Shown here in pieces: positions 51,886-61,343 of a stretch of 64,000 nt of DNA (its first letter is position 1; each line of letters opens with the position of its first letter). The notes below the pieces were generated by a model. It was not told the DNA's origin. It worked only from the letters and a program-made list of their open reading frames with translations, and searched no databases. The stretch comes from Accumulibacter sp. (GTDB lineage Bacteria; Pseudomonadota; Gammaproteobacteria; Burkholderiales; Rhodocyclaceae): assembly GCA_024235695.1 (NCBI GenBank), contig JACKLX010000003.1, positions 223,569-287,568 of the forward strand. The letters run 5' to 3'. A program made the position numbers and the translations under genes.

Positions 51886-52346
51886 TGGCGGGCACCGACC
51901 TGCCGGTCGACGTCAAGCTGCTCGACGAGCGCCTGCGCGACAACCCGCCGCACTACGGCAGCGCCGGTTCGGCGGGCCTCGATCTGCGGGCCTGCATTGC
52001 CGCGGCGGTGGACATCCAGCCGGGCGAGACGGTGCTGATTCCGACCGGCATCGCGATCCATCTCGCCGACCCGGGAGTGGCGGCGATGATCCTGCCACGC
52101 TCGGGCCTTGGCCACAAACACGGCATCGTTCTCGGCAATCTGGTCGGCCTGATCGACTCCGATTACCAGGGCGAGATCATGCTCTCGATCTGGAACCGTG
52201 GCCACGCCTCATTCACGCTCCAGCCGCTCGATCGCCTGGCACAACTGGTGGTGGTGCCGGTATTGCGGGTGGCCTTCAACGTCGTCGAGGAGTTCGCCGC
52301 CAGTGATCGCGGTGACGGCGGTTTCGGCAGCACCGGTCGCGCCTGA
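51885..52346 (+). CDS. dut: dUTP diphosphatase
   Basis: 153 aa. The start A is shared with the coaBC stop (TGATG). It hydrolyses dUTP to dUMP. The five trimeric dUTPase motifs are all present: [43 protein letters not shown] and the flexible C-terminal [10 protein letters not shown]. The coaBC-dut pairing is conserved across proteobacteria. Confidence 0.96.
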   Translation: MAGTDLPVDVKLLDERLRDNPPHYGSAGSAGLDLRACIAAAVDIQPGETVLIPTGIAIHLADPGVAAMILPRSGLGHKHGIVLGNLVGLIDSDYQGEIMLSIWNRGHASFTLQPLDRLAQLVVVPVLRVAFNVVEEFAASDRGDGGFGSTGRA

Positions 52347-52354
52347 GCGACTCG

Positions 52355-52846
52355 CTAGCGCCGGCTGTCGCGTCTGGAGACCAGCTGCGCGGCGGCGGCG
52401 ATCAGCGCCAGAAAAGCGAAAGCCGACCAGTTGGCCATCGACAGGCCGAGGAAGACCCAGTCCTTGCTCGAACAGAAGCCGGTCGCCAGGAACAGCGATG
52501 GCCAGCGCATGCCGAACCAGTTGACGATCTGCTCGATGACCGTCGGTTCGCCGAAGCCACAGGCCATGCTCGACTCGGGATAGAACTGCAGCCAGCTCTG
52601 GAACGCCGCGGTGCCCAGGCCGCCGGCTGCCGCGAGGCCGATAAGGACGCCCCACAGCCGCCACCAGCCGACCAGGAACACGCCACACAGGGCGAAAACG
52701 GCGACCAGCAGATAGAGCAGCCGCTGAAAGATGCACAGTGGGCACGGCTGCAGGTTCATCACTTCGCCGATCATCACGCCACTCGCCGCCAGGCCCATCG
52801 CGGCCAGCGCGACGAGGCCGAAGTGCGAACGCAGCGAGACGCGCAT
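52355..52846 (-). CDS. dsbB: Disulfide bond formation protein DsbB
   Basis: 163 aa, with four transmembrane helices. The first periplasmic Cys pair is in LQPCPLCIFQR (CxxC) and the second is Cys in SSMACGFGEP plus Cys in ATGFCSSKDW. It reoxidises DsbA and passes electrons to quinone. It is convergent with dut at 8 bp and 12 bp downstream of the desaturase gene in the same direction. No dsbA is in the window. Confidence 0.94.
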   Translation of the reverse strand: MRVSLRSHFGLVALAAMGLAASGVMIGEVMNLQPCPLCIFQRLLYLLVAVFALCGVFLVGWWRLWGVLIGLAAAGGLGTAAFQSWLQFYPESSMACGFGEPTVIEQIVNWFGMRWPSLFLATGFCSSKDWVFLGLSMANWSAFAFLALIAAAAQLVSRRDSRR

Positions 52847-52858
52847 CGCTGCCGCCGC

Positions 52859-54022
52859 TCAGGTCGGGACGTAGCTGCGCAGACGCATCGAGAGATCCTG
52901 CAACTGGCGGACTCCCGAGTTCTCGGCGCGCTCGCACCAGTCCTGCAGCGTTTTCAGCAGGTGCTCGCGGGAAGCATTCGAGCGCTCCCAGATCGCCACC
53001 AGCTCCTGGCGCATCGCGTACAGCGTGCGCAGCGCGCGGCTCTCGCCGCGCAGCAATTCGAGCCGCCCGCGCAGTTCCTGCGGCACGTCGCCGGCGTCCT
53101 CCGCCAGCCAGGGCTTCAGTCCCCGGAAACGCTTGCCGTCCTGACGTTCACGGATTTCCTCGCGGTACGCCTGCTTGAGCGACGTGGCATAACGCGAGAG
53201 CACGTCGTAGCGGTTGACGATCACCGCCTGCAGGGTGTCGAAATCGACCACCGGGCGCAGCGTCCCCAGGCGCGGTCTGGGTGCCACCTTCTTGACTTTC
53301 GCCAGCCGCAGGGCGGCCAGCAGGCGGATATACAGCCAGCCGAGGTCGAATTCGTACCAACGGTAGGACAACCTGGCCGAAGTCGGGAAGGCGTGATGGT
53401 TGTTGTGCAGTTCCTCGCCACCGATCAGGACGCCGAGCGGCGAAATGTTGGTGCTGGCGTCGACCGTGGCAAAATTCCGGTAGCCCCAGAAGTGACCAAG
53501 GCCGTTGATCACGCCGGCCGCCCAGAACGGAATCCAGGCGACCTGCACGGCCCAGATCAGCGGCCCGGCAAGCATCCCGAAAACCGCCACGTCGATGGCC
53601 AGCATGATCACCACGCCGAGCTTGTGCCACGGCGCGTAGAGGTGATTCTCGAGCCAGTCGTTCGGCGTGCCATGCCCGTAGCGCTGCAGGGTGTCGGCGT
53701 TCCTGGCTTCCCGGACGTAGAGAAAGACGCCGGTCCACAGGACGCGATGGATGCCGTAGACCTGCGGACTGTGCGGATCGTCGGCGCTTTCGCATTTGGC
53801 ATGGTGCTTGCGGTGGATCGCCGCCCATTCCTTGGTGACCATGCCGGTGGTCAGCCACAGCCAGCAGCGGAAGAAGTGTCCGACCAGCGGATGCAGGTCG
53901 AGCGCGCGATGTGCTTGATGGCGGTGCAGGAAGATCGTCACCGCGGCGATTGTCACGTGGGTCAAAGCCAGTGTTGCCAGCACGTAGGCCCACCAAGGCC
54001 AATCGACTAATCCTGCGTACAT
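52859..54022 (-). CDS. Acyl-CoA/acyl-lipid delta-9-type fatty acid desaturase
   Basis: 387 aa, with four membrane-spanning segments. The three histidine boxes for the di-iron site are present: HRHQAH near residue 33, HRKHH near 70 and HNNHH near 205. The last 110 residues are a charged helical tail (LSRYATSLKQAYREEIRERQ and on) longer than in the minimal family. It introduces a cis double bond in fatty acyl chains at the membrane and affects fluidity. The start at 54022 is the only one before the first helix. Confidence 0.9.
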   Translation of the reverse strand: MYAGLVDWPWWAYVLATLALTHVTIAAVTIFLHRHQAHRALDLHPLVGHFFRCWLWLTTGMVTKEWAAIHRKHHAKCESADDPHSPQVYGIHRVLWTGVFLYVREARNADTLQRYGHGTPNDWLENHLYAPWHKLGVVIMLAIDVAVFGMLAGPLIWAVQVAWIPFWAAGVINGLGHFWGYRNFATVDASTNISPLGVLIGGEELHNNHHAFPTSARLSYRWYEFDLGWLYIRLLAALRLAKVKKVAPRPRLGTLRPVVDFDTLQAVIVNRYDVLSRYATSLKQAYREEIRERQDGKRFRGLKPWLAEDAGDVPQELRGRLELLRGESRALRTLYAMRQELVAIWERSNASREHLLKTLQDWCERAENSGVRQLQDLSMRLRSYVPT

Positions 54023-54213
54023 GGGTGACTCTCAAAAGATCGAACCGTCGATTCTAAGGCAATCGCCGCCATGCGCCAAACGGCATCGCGCTTCGCCAGC
54101 CAGATTCGACGCGCGAAGCGCCTCGCCGCCGGCACTTCCGGTGGCACGTCGATTGCCGGCGGATTCCGTCTGCGGACGTTCCTCGGCCACCGACAAGCCG
54201 TTATCATTGCCGG

Positions 54214-54936
54214 ATGAAAACACGAATCCTGCTGGTCGAGGACGATGAGCGCCTCGCCGAACTGACCGCCGAGTACCTGCGCAAGAACGATCTCGAAGTC
54301 GTCATCGAGCCGAACGGCACCGTTGCCGAGTCACGCATCGTCGATGAGCGGCCCGACCTGGTGATCCTCGACGTGATGCTGCCCGGCAAGGACGGCTTCG
54401 AGATCTGCCGCGCCGTCCGGGCACGCTACCACGGGGTGATCCTGATGCTCACCGCGCGCGAAGAGGACTTCGACCAGATTCTCGGCCTCGAACTCGGCGC
54501 CGACGACTACATCGCCAAGCCGGTGCAGCCGCGGTTGTTGCTGGCGCGCATCAAGGCGCTGCTGCGCCGCGCACCGAGCGTGCCGTCGGCGGGTGTCGCT
54601 GGCGTCGCCAGGGCGGAGCAGCCCGCGGAACTCGCTTTTGGCCGCTTTCGCATCAGTCAGGCGACGCGCAGCACGCATCTCGGCGACGACGGTATCGACC
54701 TGACCACCGCCGAATTCGACCTGCTGTGGTTGCTGGCACGCCACGCCGGCAGCGTCCTCTCGCGCGACGACCTGCTGCAGAAATTGCGCGGCATCGGTTT
54801 CGACGGTCTCGATCGCTCGATCGACGCGCGCATCTCACGCTTGCGCCGCAAACTCGGCGACGACCCGGAGAACCCGACCCGGATCAAGACCGTCCGGGGC
54901 AAGGGCTATCTGTTCAGCAAGCATGACTGGCAATAG
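54214..54936 (+). CDS. rstA: OmpR-family response regulator (RstA-like)
   Basis: 240 aa. The receiver domain has acidic pair Asp10-Asp11, phospho-acceptor Asp53 in LVILDVMLPGKDGFE and Lys in ADDYIAKPVQ. A winged-helix DNA-binding domain follows from about residue 140 (TTAEFDLLWLLARHAGSVLS, then RIKTVRGKGYLF). It controls transcription when phosphorylated by the kinase encoded next. The target genes are unknown. The resemblance is closest to RstA in domain layout and partner. Confidence 0.9.
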   Translation: MKTRILLVEDDERLAELTAEYLRKNDLEVVIEPNGTVAESRIVDERPDLVILDVMLPGKDGFEICRAVRARYHGVILMLTAREEDFDQILGLELGADDYIAKPVQPRLLLARIKALLRRAPSVPSAGVAGVARAEQPAELAFGRFRISQATRSTHLGDDGIDLTTAEFDLLWLLARHAGSVLSRDDLLQKLRGIGFDGLDRSIDARISRLRRKLGDDPENPTRIKTVRGKGYLFSKHDWQ

Positions 54937-56329
54937 CGGCAAGCTGCTCTCCATCCTCGGGCCCTACACGCCTGCGCCATGGCGCGAGCGCTACAGCCTG
55001 TCACGGCTGTTCTTCAACTTCTACCTGCTGGTCATGGGTTCCTTCGTGGCCATCGCGATCTTCGCCGATTTCGTCATTTCGACGGCGGTGAAGGGCGTTA
55101 CCGACGATTACACCAGCCGCTTCATGCACGGCACGATCGTCCTCATCGAAGACGAGCTGTTCCGCAAGCCGCGCTCGAAATGGCCGCAGACGATCGAGGC
55201 GCTCGATCGCAAGTTCGCCTACAAGCTCGACATCGTCGATCGCTGGACCTTGCGGCTGCCGCCCAAGCAGGCCGAGCGGCTGGACAACGGCGACCTGGTC
55301 ATCGACGCGCAGGGCGACGTCATCTATCACCGTCTCAAGCAGACGCCACAGATCCTGGTGGTCGGCCCGATTTCGCCCGAACGCAACCCCGAGTACCGGC
55401 GCGGCCTGCCGCTCGATCTGCGGATCAGCCTGCTGACCTGGAGCCTGATCGGCGTCTGCCTGGCGATTCTCGTCTGGCTCTGGGTGCATCCGGTATGGCG
55501 CGACCTGGAGGCGATGCGGCAGACCGCGCGCGCGCTCGGCGAAGGCCTCTTCGAAGCGCGCGCACCGACCATGCGCAGCAGCGCCCTCGGGCCGCTGGCC
55601 GAGACGCTGAACGGCATGGCCGAACGCATCCAGCGGCTGATTGCGACGCAGAAGGAGTTGTCGAGCGCGATCTCGCACGAATTGCGTACGCCGATCGCGC
55701 GTCTGCGCTTCGCGCTCGAGATGTTTGCCGAGTCCGACGTGCCGGCCGAACGCGAACGCCTGTGGCGATTGATGGAAGGCGATCTCGACGAGCTCGACGG
55801 TCTGATCGACGCCAGTCTGACCTACGCCCGATTCGGTCGCGAGCAGCCCGAACTGCAGCTGACGGCGGTCGAGATGGCACCGTGGCTCGAGGAGCAGGTC
55901 GAGGCGACACGACTGCTCGAGCGCGACCTCGAGTTGCAGGTCGACACCGCCTCGCTGCCGCCGATGCTCTACGTCGAACTCGATCGCCGGACGATGCCGT
56001 ACGCGATCACCAACCTGCTGCGCAACGCCATGAAGTACGCCCGGACGAAAATCCGGATCAGCGCCGAAGTGGTCGACGAGTCGATCCACCTGCACGTCGA
56101 CGACGACGGCATCGGCATTCCGGAGGACGAGCGCGAACGCGTCTTTTCGCCATTCACCCGCCTCGATCGATCGCGTGACCGCGCCACCGGCGGTTATGGT
56201 CTCGGCCTGGCAATCGTGCAGCTGGTGCTCGAACAGCATCACGGCAGCGCCAGCGCCGGCGAGGCGCCGCTCGGCGGCGCCCGGTTCACCCTCGTCTGGC
56301 CTCTGTCACAGAACGTCACGGAAAGCTGA
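54923..56329 (+). CDS. rstB: Membrane sensor histidine kinase (RstB-like)
   Basis: 468 aa, overlapping the regulator by 14 bp. The first transmembrane helix is at about residues 30-55 and a periplasmic sensor region of about 115 residues follows. The second helix is near 170-190. A HAMP domain follows, then the phosphorylation box SSAISHELRTPIARLRFALE. The ATP site has N-box LLRNAMKYA, and DDDGIGIPEDERERVFSPF and GGYGLGLAIV as G-boxes. The signal is unknown; E. coli RstB is linked to acid and Mg2+ response. Confidence 0.92.
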   Translation: MTGNSGKLLSILGPYTPAPWRERYSLSRLFFNFYLLVMGSFVAIAIFADFVISTAVKGVTDDYTSRFMHGTIVLIEDELFRKPRSKWPQTIEALDRKFAYKLDIVDRWTLRLPPKQAERLDNGDLVIDAQGDVIYHRLKQTPQILVVGPISPERNPEYRRGLPLDLRISLLTWSLIGVCLAILVWLWVHPVWRDLEAMRQTARALGEGLFEARAPTMRSSALGPLAETLNGMAERIQRLIATQKELSSAISHELRTPIARLRFALEMFAESDVPAERERLWRLMEGDLDELDGLIDASLTYARFGREQPELQLTAVEMAPWLEEQVEATRLLERDLELQVDTASLPPMLYVELDRRTMPYAITNLLRNAMKYARTKIRISAEVVDESIHLHVDDDGIGIPEDERERVFSPFTRLDRSRDRATGGYGLGLAIVQLVLEQHHGSASAGEAPLGGARFTLVWPLSQNVTES

Positions 56330-56407
56330 CGCAAACACTGCAGACCGGCTTGCTCCTCGCGTCTATCATCAGCGGCTGTTCGAAAAAAAACAATGGAGGA
56401 AGACGAG

Positions 56408-56760
56408 ATGAGCGAATTCACACGGACTTGCGAGCAATTTCTCGCCACCGCCCGCCAACATTTCTTTGCCGCAGACGGCAGAACGACCACCCACCCGCGC
56501 TCCGCCGAGGAAACTGCGGAAGGCGCCTGCGGCGAAGCAGTACACGGCATTCCTGCCTGCGGTTGAGCGTCTTGTCGGAACCGCCCGTGTCCTTTCCGGC
56601 GGCCGAGGGTGTCGGAATCTTTGTCGGCATCGTCGCCTGGGAGGTGCTGAGTGTCGGTCAGATGCATCTGCTCAAGGCGGTGCTGATCGCCGCCGCCAGC
56701 ACGCTGGTCTGGTATGGCGCGCGGCACTGGTGGACCGCCAGCCGTCGCAAGCGGCACTGA
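56408..56760 (+). pseudogene. Probable frameshifted small membrane protein
   Basis: ATG 56408 has a very good site (GGAGGAAGACGAG) and opens MSEFTRTCEQFLATARQHFF, but stops at 56566 after 52 residues of declining quality. Another frame then carries GVGIFVGIVAWEVLSVGQMH and LLKAVLIAAASTLVWYGARH with a basic end, stopping at 56760. This looks like two membrane segments. A strong start in one frame and protein-like membrane sequence in another suggest one gene with a shift near 56480-56570. Alternatively, the second part begins at GTG 56587 as a 57-aa protein. No family is recognised. Confidence 0.4.
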
Positions 56761-56785
56761 CGACCGGACGATTCCCAGCCAGGAC

Positions 56786-56816
56786 TCCCGCGCCGACTCG
56801 CCGCGGGATTTTTTTT
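56786..56816 (+). terminator. Rho-independent terminator
   Basis: TCCCGCG (56786-56792) pairs with CGCGGGA (56802-56808), followed by eight T (56809-56816). It closes the rightward rstA-rstB transcript including the small gene before it. Confidence 0.85.
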
Positions 56817-56865
56817 GCCGTGCAAGCGGCCGCCGCGAAAGACGTCAGCCGGCTGACGCGGGCGA

Positions 56866-57516
56866 TCAGCCGAGTCGGGCCCGCAAGCGCGCGATGGCGC
56901 TGTCCACGGTGGTGAGCACCGGCAGGCCGGTTCGTTCGGCGACGGCGTCGCGGGCGCGGGCGAGGCTGAACTGCGCCAGGGCGATGAGGCGGCACCCGTC
57001 GTCGGCGAGGCCGGCCGCGGCGTCGGCCGCGAGACGGTCGTGCGCCGCCAGGTCTCCGGCCTGCAAGGCGGCCAGCGCTCCGTCGGCCAGCGCCGTCTGC
57101 AGCGGCGTGCCGGGCGGAAACTCGGCCGGCATCGAAGCGAGCGTCGGCCCGAAGCTGGCCAGCAGACCGATGCCACCAGCGGTGCCGGCCAAGGCGGCCA
57201 GCGCGGCGTCGATCATCGCTTCGTTCGGCTTCAGGACCGGCAGCTCCGGGTAGCGCCTGGCGACGGCGTCGATGCACGGGCCGAAGGCCGAGCAGGTGAA
57301 CAGCATGGCGTCGGCACCGTTGGCCACCGCGTAATCGCCGAGGGCCAGGAAACGCCGGGTCATCGTCGCGTCGAGCCGGCCAGCGCGCGCCAGGTCGGCC
57401 GCCAGGCTGTCGTCGAGCAGGTTCATGCGCTGCGCCTCGCACCAGTCGCGCGCCAGCGCCTGGTTGATCGGCGCCATCGAGTCGGCCAGCGCGTGGATCA
57501 GGGCGATACGGGTCAT
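56866..57516 (-). CDS. Aspartate/glutamate racemase-family protein
   Basis: 216 aa from ATG 57516, behind AAGGA; the long open frame upstream is a shadow of the next gene. The two-Cys racemase pattern is seen in MLFTCSAFGPCID (near residue 80) and DDGCRLIALAQFS (near 180), with GIGLLASFGPTLASMPAEF between. Family members racemise Asp/Glu or hydantoins, or isomerise maleate. The exact substrate is unknown. It stands alone, leftward, 140 bp downstream of the mscS gene. Confidence 0.8.
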   Translation of the reverse strand: MTRIALIHALADSMAPINQALARDWCEAQRMNLLDDSLAADLARAGRLDATMTRRFLALGDYAVANGADAMLFTCSAFGPCIDAVARRYPELPVLKPNEAMIDAALAALAGTAGGIGLLASFGPTLASMPAEFPPGTPLQTALADGALAALQAGDLAAHDRLAADAAAGLADDGCRLIALAQFSLARARDAVAERTGLPVLTTVDSAIARLRARLG

Positions 57517-57656
57517 GGCAATCCTTTGTCGCCGCTTACCGCGAGCGGTGCGGCGGCGACCCAAGAATCGCTCGCCGCAGGTGAGCGGCAGGAGCGGCGA
57601 GTGAGGTGCGGAATTCAGGGGGCATGCTCGCTGTCCGGCGCGCGATGGCGGCCGGA

Positions 57657-59057
57657 TCAATCGACCGGAGGCGCCACGGTCGACGGCAAGCCGCCAAGCA
57701 GCCGCACTTCGCGCTGCGGAAAGGGAATCTGTATGCCGTGCTCGCGGAAGGCTCGCCAGACCGCCAGATTGATCGCCGAGCGGATGCTGCCGGTGCCGTT
57801 CTCGGGGTCGGCGATCCAGTAGCAGAGATCGAGATTGATGCCGCTGTCGGCGAAAGCCATCAGCAAGACCTGCGGCTCGGGCTCGCTCAGCACCCGCTTG
57901 TGAGCCCTGGCCGCCTCGCCCATCAGCCGCATCGCGATATCGAGATCGGTGCCGTAGGCCACCTGCACGGTCAGCACGAAGCGCACGCGCGAATCGGTGA
58001 AGGACTCGTTGCGCACGATGTTCGACACCAGGTACTCGTTGGGGATGATCACCTCGGTGCCGGTCAGCGTCCGTACCACCGTGTAGCGCGCGGTGATCTG
58101 CGTCACCACGCCGGTGGTCAGCGGATCGACGGCGACGACGTTGCCGATGCGGATCGAACGGTCGAGCAGGATGATGAAACCGCTGACGTAGTTGCTGGCA
58201 ATCTTCTGCAGCCCGAAGCCGAGGCCGACCGCCAGCGCGCCGCTGAACACCGACAGCGCGGTAATGTCGATGCCGACGATCGACAGGCTCAGCAGCAGCG
58301 CGATCACCGACAGCACGGCCTTGACCAGACGGCTCAGGACGACCCGCATGCTGGCGTCGATCGACTCCCGGGCCGCCAGGCGCGTCTCGATGATCCCCGA
58401 CACCCAGAGCGCGACCAGCACCGTGACGACCACGGTCACCAGGCCGGTGAGCATCGTCCACAGGTCGAGATGTTGCTTGCCGACATTGAAGCTGACCTGC
58501 TGCAGCATTTCGATCAGCGGCGTCGACAACCCGGTGAGGTGCAAGGCCAGGCCGATCCAGATGCAGGTGGCGATAAGCCGTTCGGAAGTCGCCAGCAGGC
58601 TGCTCGGTGCGAAGGCGTGATGGACGACGTAGATCGCCGTCCGCACCAGCGCCATCGACAGCAGCAGCGGCACCGCCAGGTCCATCAGGCTGACCGGCCC
58701 GAGGTCCCAGTAGCGGAAAATCTTGCGCACGATCAGGATCAGCAGCAGCGACAGCAGCGGGAAGGCAAGGCGTTTCAGGCTGCCGGTGCCGAAAGCGCGC
58801 AGCAGCCCGTGATCGGCGCTGGCGCGCGCATACTCCTGGCGCAGCCAGTAGCGCGACAGGCCCCAGGCGAGCAGCAGGCAGAGCAGCAGCGCGAGCAGTT
58901 GCCAGAGAAAGCCGGGGTCCTGGAAATCGCGCCAGAGATCGACGAACAGCGACGCGAAGCTCTCCTTCTGGTTGATGTTTTCCTTGATCGTCGCGCTTGC
59001 GTTCGTTGCCGCCCCGGCGGCCGTTGCGGCCGCTGCGTTCACTGTCGTCGCGTTCAT
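57657..59057 (-). CDS. MscS-family mechanosensitive ion channel
   Basis: 466 aa from ATG 59057, overlapping the rsmB stop by 4 bp. After an Ala-rich start there are about six membrane segments (first near residue 50, LLALLLCLLLAWGLSRYW). The MscS pore helix and beta domain begin near ALAVGLGFGLQKIASNYVSG, then LLDRSIRIGNVVAV. The cytoplasmic cage part ends RAFREHGIQIPFPQREVRLL, the usual family end. The channel opens under membrane tension to release solutes in osmotic downshock. It is a larger member than E. coli MscS (286 aa). Confidence 0.92.
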   Translation of the reverse strand: MNATTVNAAAATAAGAATNASATIKENINQKESFASLFVDLWRDFQDPGFLWQLLALLLCLLLAWGLSRYWLRQEYARASADHGLLRAFGTGSLKRLAFPLLSLLLILIVRKIFRYWDLGPVSLMDLAVPLLLSMALVRTAIYVVHHAFAPSSLLATSERLIATCIWIGLALHLTGLSTPLIEMLQQVSFNVGKQHLDLWTMLTGLVTVVVTVLVALWVSGIIETRLAARESIDASMRVVLSRLVKAVLSVIALLLSLSIVGIDITALSVFSGALAVGLGFGLQKIASNYVSGFIILLDRSIRIGNVVAVDPLTTGVVTQITARYTVVRTLTGTEVIIPNEYLVSNIVRNESFTDSRVRFVLTVQVAYGTDLDIAMRLMGEAARAHKRVLSEPEPQVLLMAFADSGINLDLCYWIADPENGTGSIRSAINLAVWRAFREHGIQIPFPQREVRLLGGLPSTVAPPVD

Positions 59058-60319
59058 TTTCGCTCCATGGCCACGGCGTAGAAGGCATCGGTGGCGTGGC
59101 GATGCGGCAACAGCCGCAAGTGATCGCCGCAGTCGATCGCAATGTCCTGGCGGTCGAGAATCTCCTGCGCCGGGCAGACGACGAACTGCGGATGCTGCGC
59201 CAGGAAAGCGTCGACCACCGCTTCGTTCTCGGCGTCGAGCAGGCTGCAGGTGGCGTACACCAGGCGCCCGCCCTTCTTGATCAGGCTGGCGGCGGCGGCA
59301 AGAATCGCGCCTTGCCTGACGCTCATGTCGGCGATGCCCGCCGGCGTCTGCCGCCACTTCAGCGCCGGATTGCGCCGCAGAGTGCCGAGGCCAGAGCACG
59401 GCGCGTCGACCAGCACGCGATCGACCTTGCCCGCCAGGCGCCGGATCTTGATGTCGCGCTCGGATTCGATCCGTACCGGATGGACGTTCGACAGGCCCGA
59501 GCGCGCCAGTCGCGGCTTCAGCCTGGCCAGTCGCCGTTCGGCGACATCGAAGGCGTAGAGCCTGCCCTGCGAGCGCATCAGCGCACCGAGCAGCAGCGTC
59601 TTGCCGCCGGCACCGGCGCAGAAGTCGACGACCATCTCACCGCGCCGGGGCTGCAGCAGGAAGCCGAGCAACTGGCTGCCTTCGTCCTGGACCTCGATGC
59701 CGCCGTCGGTGAACAGCGGGTGATTGCCCAGCACCGTCTTCCTCGCCAGACGGATGCCGAGCGGCGAATAGCGACACGCTTCGGCCGCCAGCCCGTCCGC
59801 CTGCAGCCGTGCCAGTACCTCCTGCCGGCCAGCGGCCTTCAGCGGATTGATGCGCAGGTCGAGCGGCGCCGGCTGCTTCAGCGCGGTCGCGAGTTGTGCC
59901 AGTTCGTCGTCGGCGAAGCGCGCCTGCAGCGATTCGTACAGCCAGTCGGGCAGGTCCAGGCGCACCGCTGCCGGCAGTTCGTTCACCTGCACCGCCTTGG
60001 CGTGCGCCAGCCAGTGGCGCTCGGCCTCGCTCAGCACCGCGTCGAGTTGCCGCCGGTTCATGCCCTGCAGGCAGGCCAGCGCGGCCAGCAACAGCCGGCG
60101 CGAGGTCAGCTCGCCGGCACAGCGCGCGGCCAGCGAACGTTTGTGGCGCAAGACTGTGAACACCGCTTCGGCGACAAAGCCGCGGTCGCCGTGGCCAAGT
60201 TCGCGATGTTCGCGGAAGTAGTCGGCAACCACCCTGTCGGCCGGAGAATCCGAGCGCAGCAGCCCGGACAACAGCGTCTGCGCATGCTGGAAAAGGGCGG
60301 GAGTAAAACGCACGCTCAT
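59054..60319 (-). CDS. rsmB: 16S rRNA m5C methyltransferase, RsmB family
   Basis: 421 aa. An N-terminal NusB-like helical domain (about residues 1-140) precedes the SAM methyltransferase domain. VVDFCAGAGGKTLLLGAL binds SAM. The Cys pair is in VDAPCSGLGTLRRNP and VYATCSLLDAENE. It methylates a cytosine in 16S rRNA. It overlaps both neighbours by 4 bp, so it is part of a tight operon purN-DUF3108-rsmB-mscS. The substrate position (C967 in E. coli) is assumed from the family. Confidence 0.9.
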   Translation of the reverse strand: MSVRFTPALFQHAQTLLSGLLRSDSPADRVVADYFREHRELGHGDRGFVAEAVFTVLRHKRSLAARCAGELTSRRLLLAALACLQGMNRRQLDAVLSEAERHWLAHAKAVQVNELPAAVRLDLPDWLYESLQARFADDELAQLATALKQPAPLDLRINPLKAAGRQEVLARLQADGLAAEACRYSPLGIRLARKTVLGNHPLFTDGGIEVQDEGSQLLGFLLQPRRGEMVVDFCAGAGGKTLLLGALMRSQGRLYAFDVAERRLARLKPRLARSGLSNVHPVRIESERDIKIRRLAGKVDRVLVDAPCSGLGTLRRNPALKWRQTPAGIADMSVRQGAILAAAASLIKKGGRLVYATCSLLDAENEAVVDAFLAQHPQFVVCPAQEILDRQDIAIDCGDHLRLLPHRHATDAFYAVAMERK

Positions 60320-61326
60320 GGCTCCTGGCTCATTTCGATGGCTGTCGCGGTCTGGACGTAGATGGCGCCGTCGCGGTCGGTATGCTGGATCTTCACCGGC
60401 AGGCGACGGTGATCGTAGGCCAGCCAGAGTTCGGTCGTCGACACCCCCGGTACGCGCAGGTGCAAGCAGCGGAAGCTGCCGGCCGGCGTCTCGACGTCTT
60501 CGTCACCGAGCACTTCGATGCGGTACTGTTCGTACTTCTTGCCGGTGGCGATCGACAGCATGCTGCCGCTGATCACCTCGGGCAGCAGGCCCAGCTGGTA
60601 ATGGAACGACAGCAGATCCTGCGCGCCGCGGCGCAGCGCCTGTGGCGGCTTGTTGCCGACGCGCACCTGCCGCTGCGGCCAGTCGAAATCGGCCCGCTCG
60701 CTGGTCTCGACACCCTTGCGGCGGGTCACGAAACGTTCCGGCAAGAGGCCCTCGGGAGTCAGTTGGCCGCGGCTTTCGAGTTCGATGCGCAGCGGTTTGA
60801 ACAGCGCCACCAGGCCGCTGGTTTCGGTGACCGCGGTGATCCGGTAGGCGCCGTCGATGATCTGCCAGTCGTGCGTCGCGCGGCCGATGGCAAAGCCCTG
60901 GTCACCGCGATCGACGCGATAGTGGATCGTCCCGCGCGCCGCCATCAGCGGCGCCGGCGCCGGCAGGGCCATCGCCGCAGGCGCTGGCGGCGGCGATTCG
61001 CCCGGCAGGCCAGACGCTGCCGCTGGCGCCGCAGCGTCTGGCGCCGGTGCCGCCTGGGAAATCGCCGCCGGCGAATCCGGCACGCTGAGGACCGGTTTCG
61101 GCGCCACCGGCGGATGCGGCTTGCGCCTCGCCGTCCGGCTGCGCGCGACGCTCGCTGCCGGCTTCGGCGGCGGCACGGGTGGCGGCTCGGTCGCCGCTGG
61201 CGGCAGCAATTCAGCCTGCAGCGGCGGTGGCTCGCTGGCGGTCGACAGATCGACATCGGGACCGAACAGCAGCAGCGCGTGCATGCCCAGCGAGGCAGCG
61301 AAAGCAATGATCAGCGCGATCGGCAT
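60316..61326 (-). CDS. DUF3108-containing exported protein
   Basis: 336 aa. A hydrophobic N-terminus (LIIAFAASLGMHALLLFG) acts as signal anchor, and a Pro/Ala-rich linker of about 90 residues follows. The DUF3108 domain starts near GTIHYRVDRGDQGFAIGRAT and includes GKKYEQYRIEVLGDEDVETP and STTELWLAYDHRRLPVKIQH. It is probably periplasmic. The function is not known. It lies between purN and rsmB with a 4-bp overlap, a neighbourhood seen in other betaproteobacteria. Confidence 0.85.
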   Translation of the reverse strand: MPIALIIAFAASLGMHALLLFGPDVDLSTASEPPPLQAELLPPAATEPPPVPPPKPAASVARSRTARRKPHPPVAPKPVLSVPDSPAAISQAAPAPDAAAPAAASGLPGESPPPAPAAMALPAPAPLMAARGTIHYRVDRGDQGFAIGRATHDWQIIDGAYRITAVTETSGLVALFKPLRIELESRGQLTPEGLLPERFVTRRKGVETSERADFDWPQRQVRVGNKPPQALRRGAQDLLSFHYQLGLLPEVISGSMLSIATGKKYEQYRIEVLGDEDVETPAGSFRCLHLRVPGVSTTELWLAYDHRRLPVKIQHTDRDGAIYVQTATAIEMSQEP

Positions 61327-61343
61327 CGGCTGGCCGTGGCGCC

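Noticed and set aside
56866-59142. A 758-codon leftward frame joining the racemase to the mscS region
   Set aside because: Only the last 216 codons encode the racemase. The upstream part is out-of-frame mscS sequence of Arg-rich composition.
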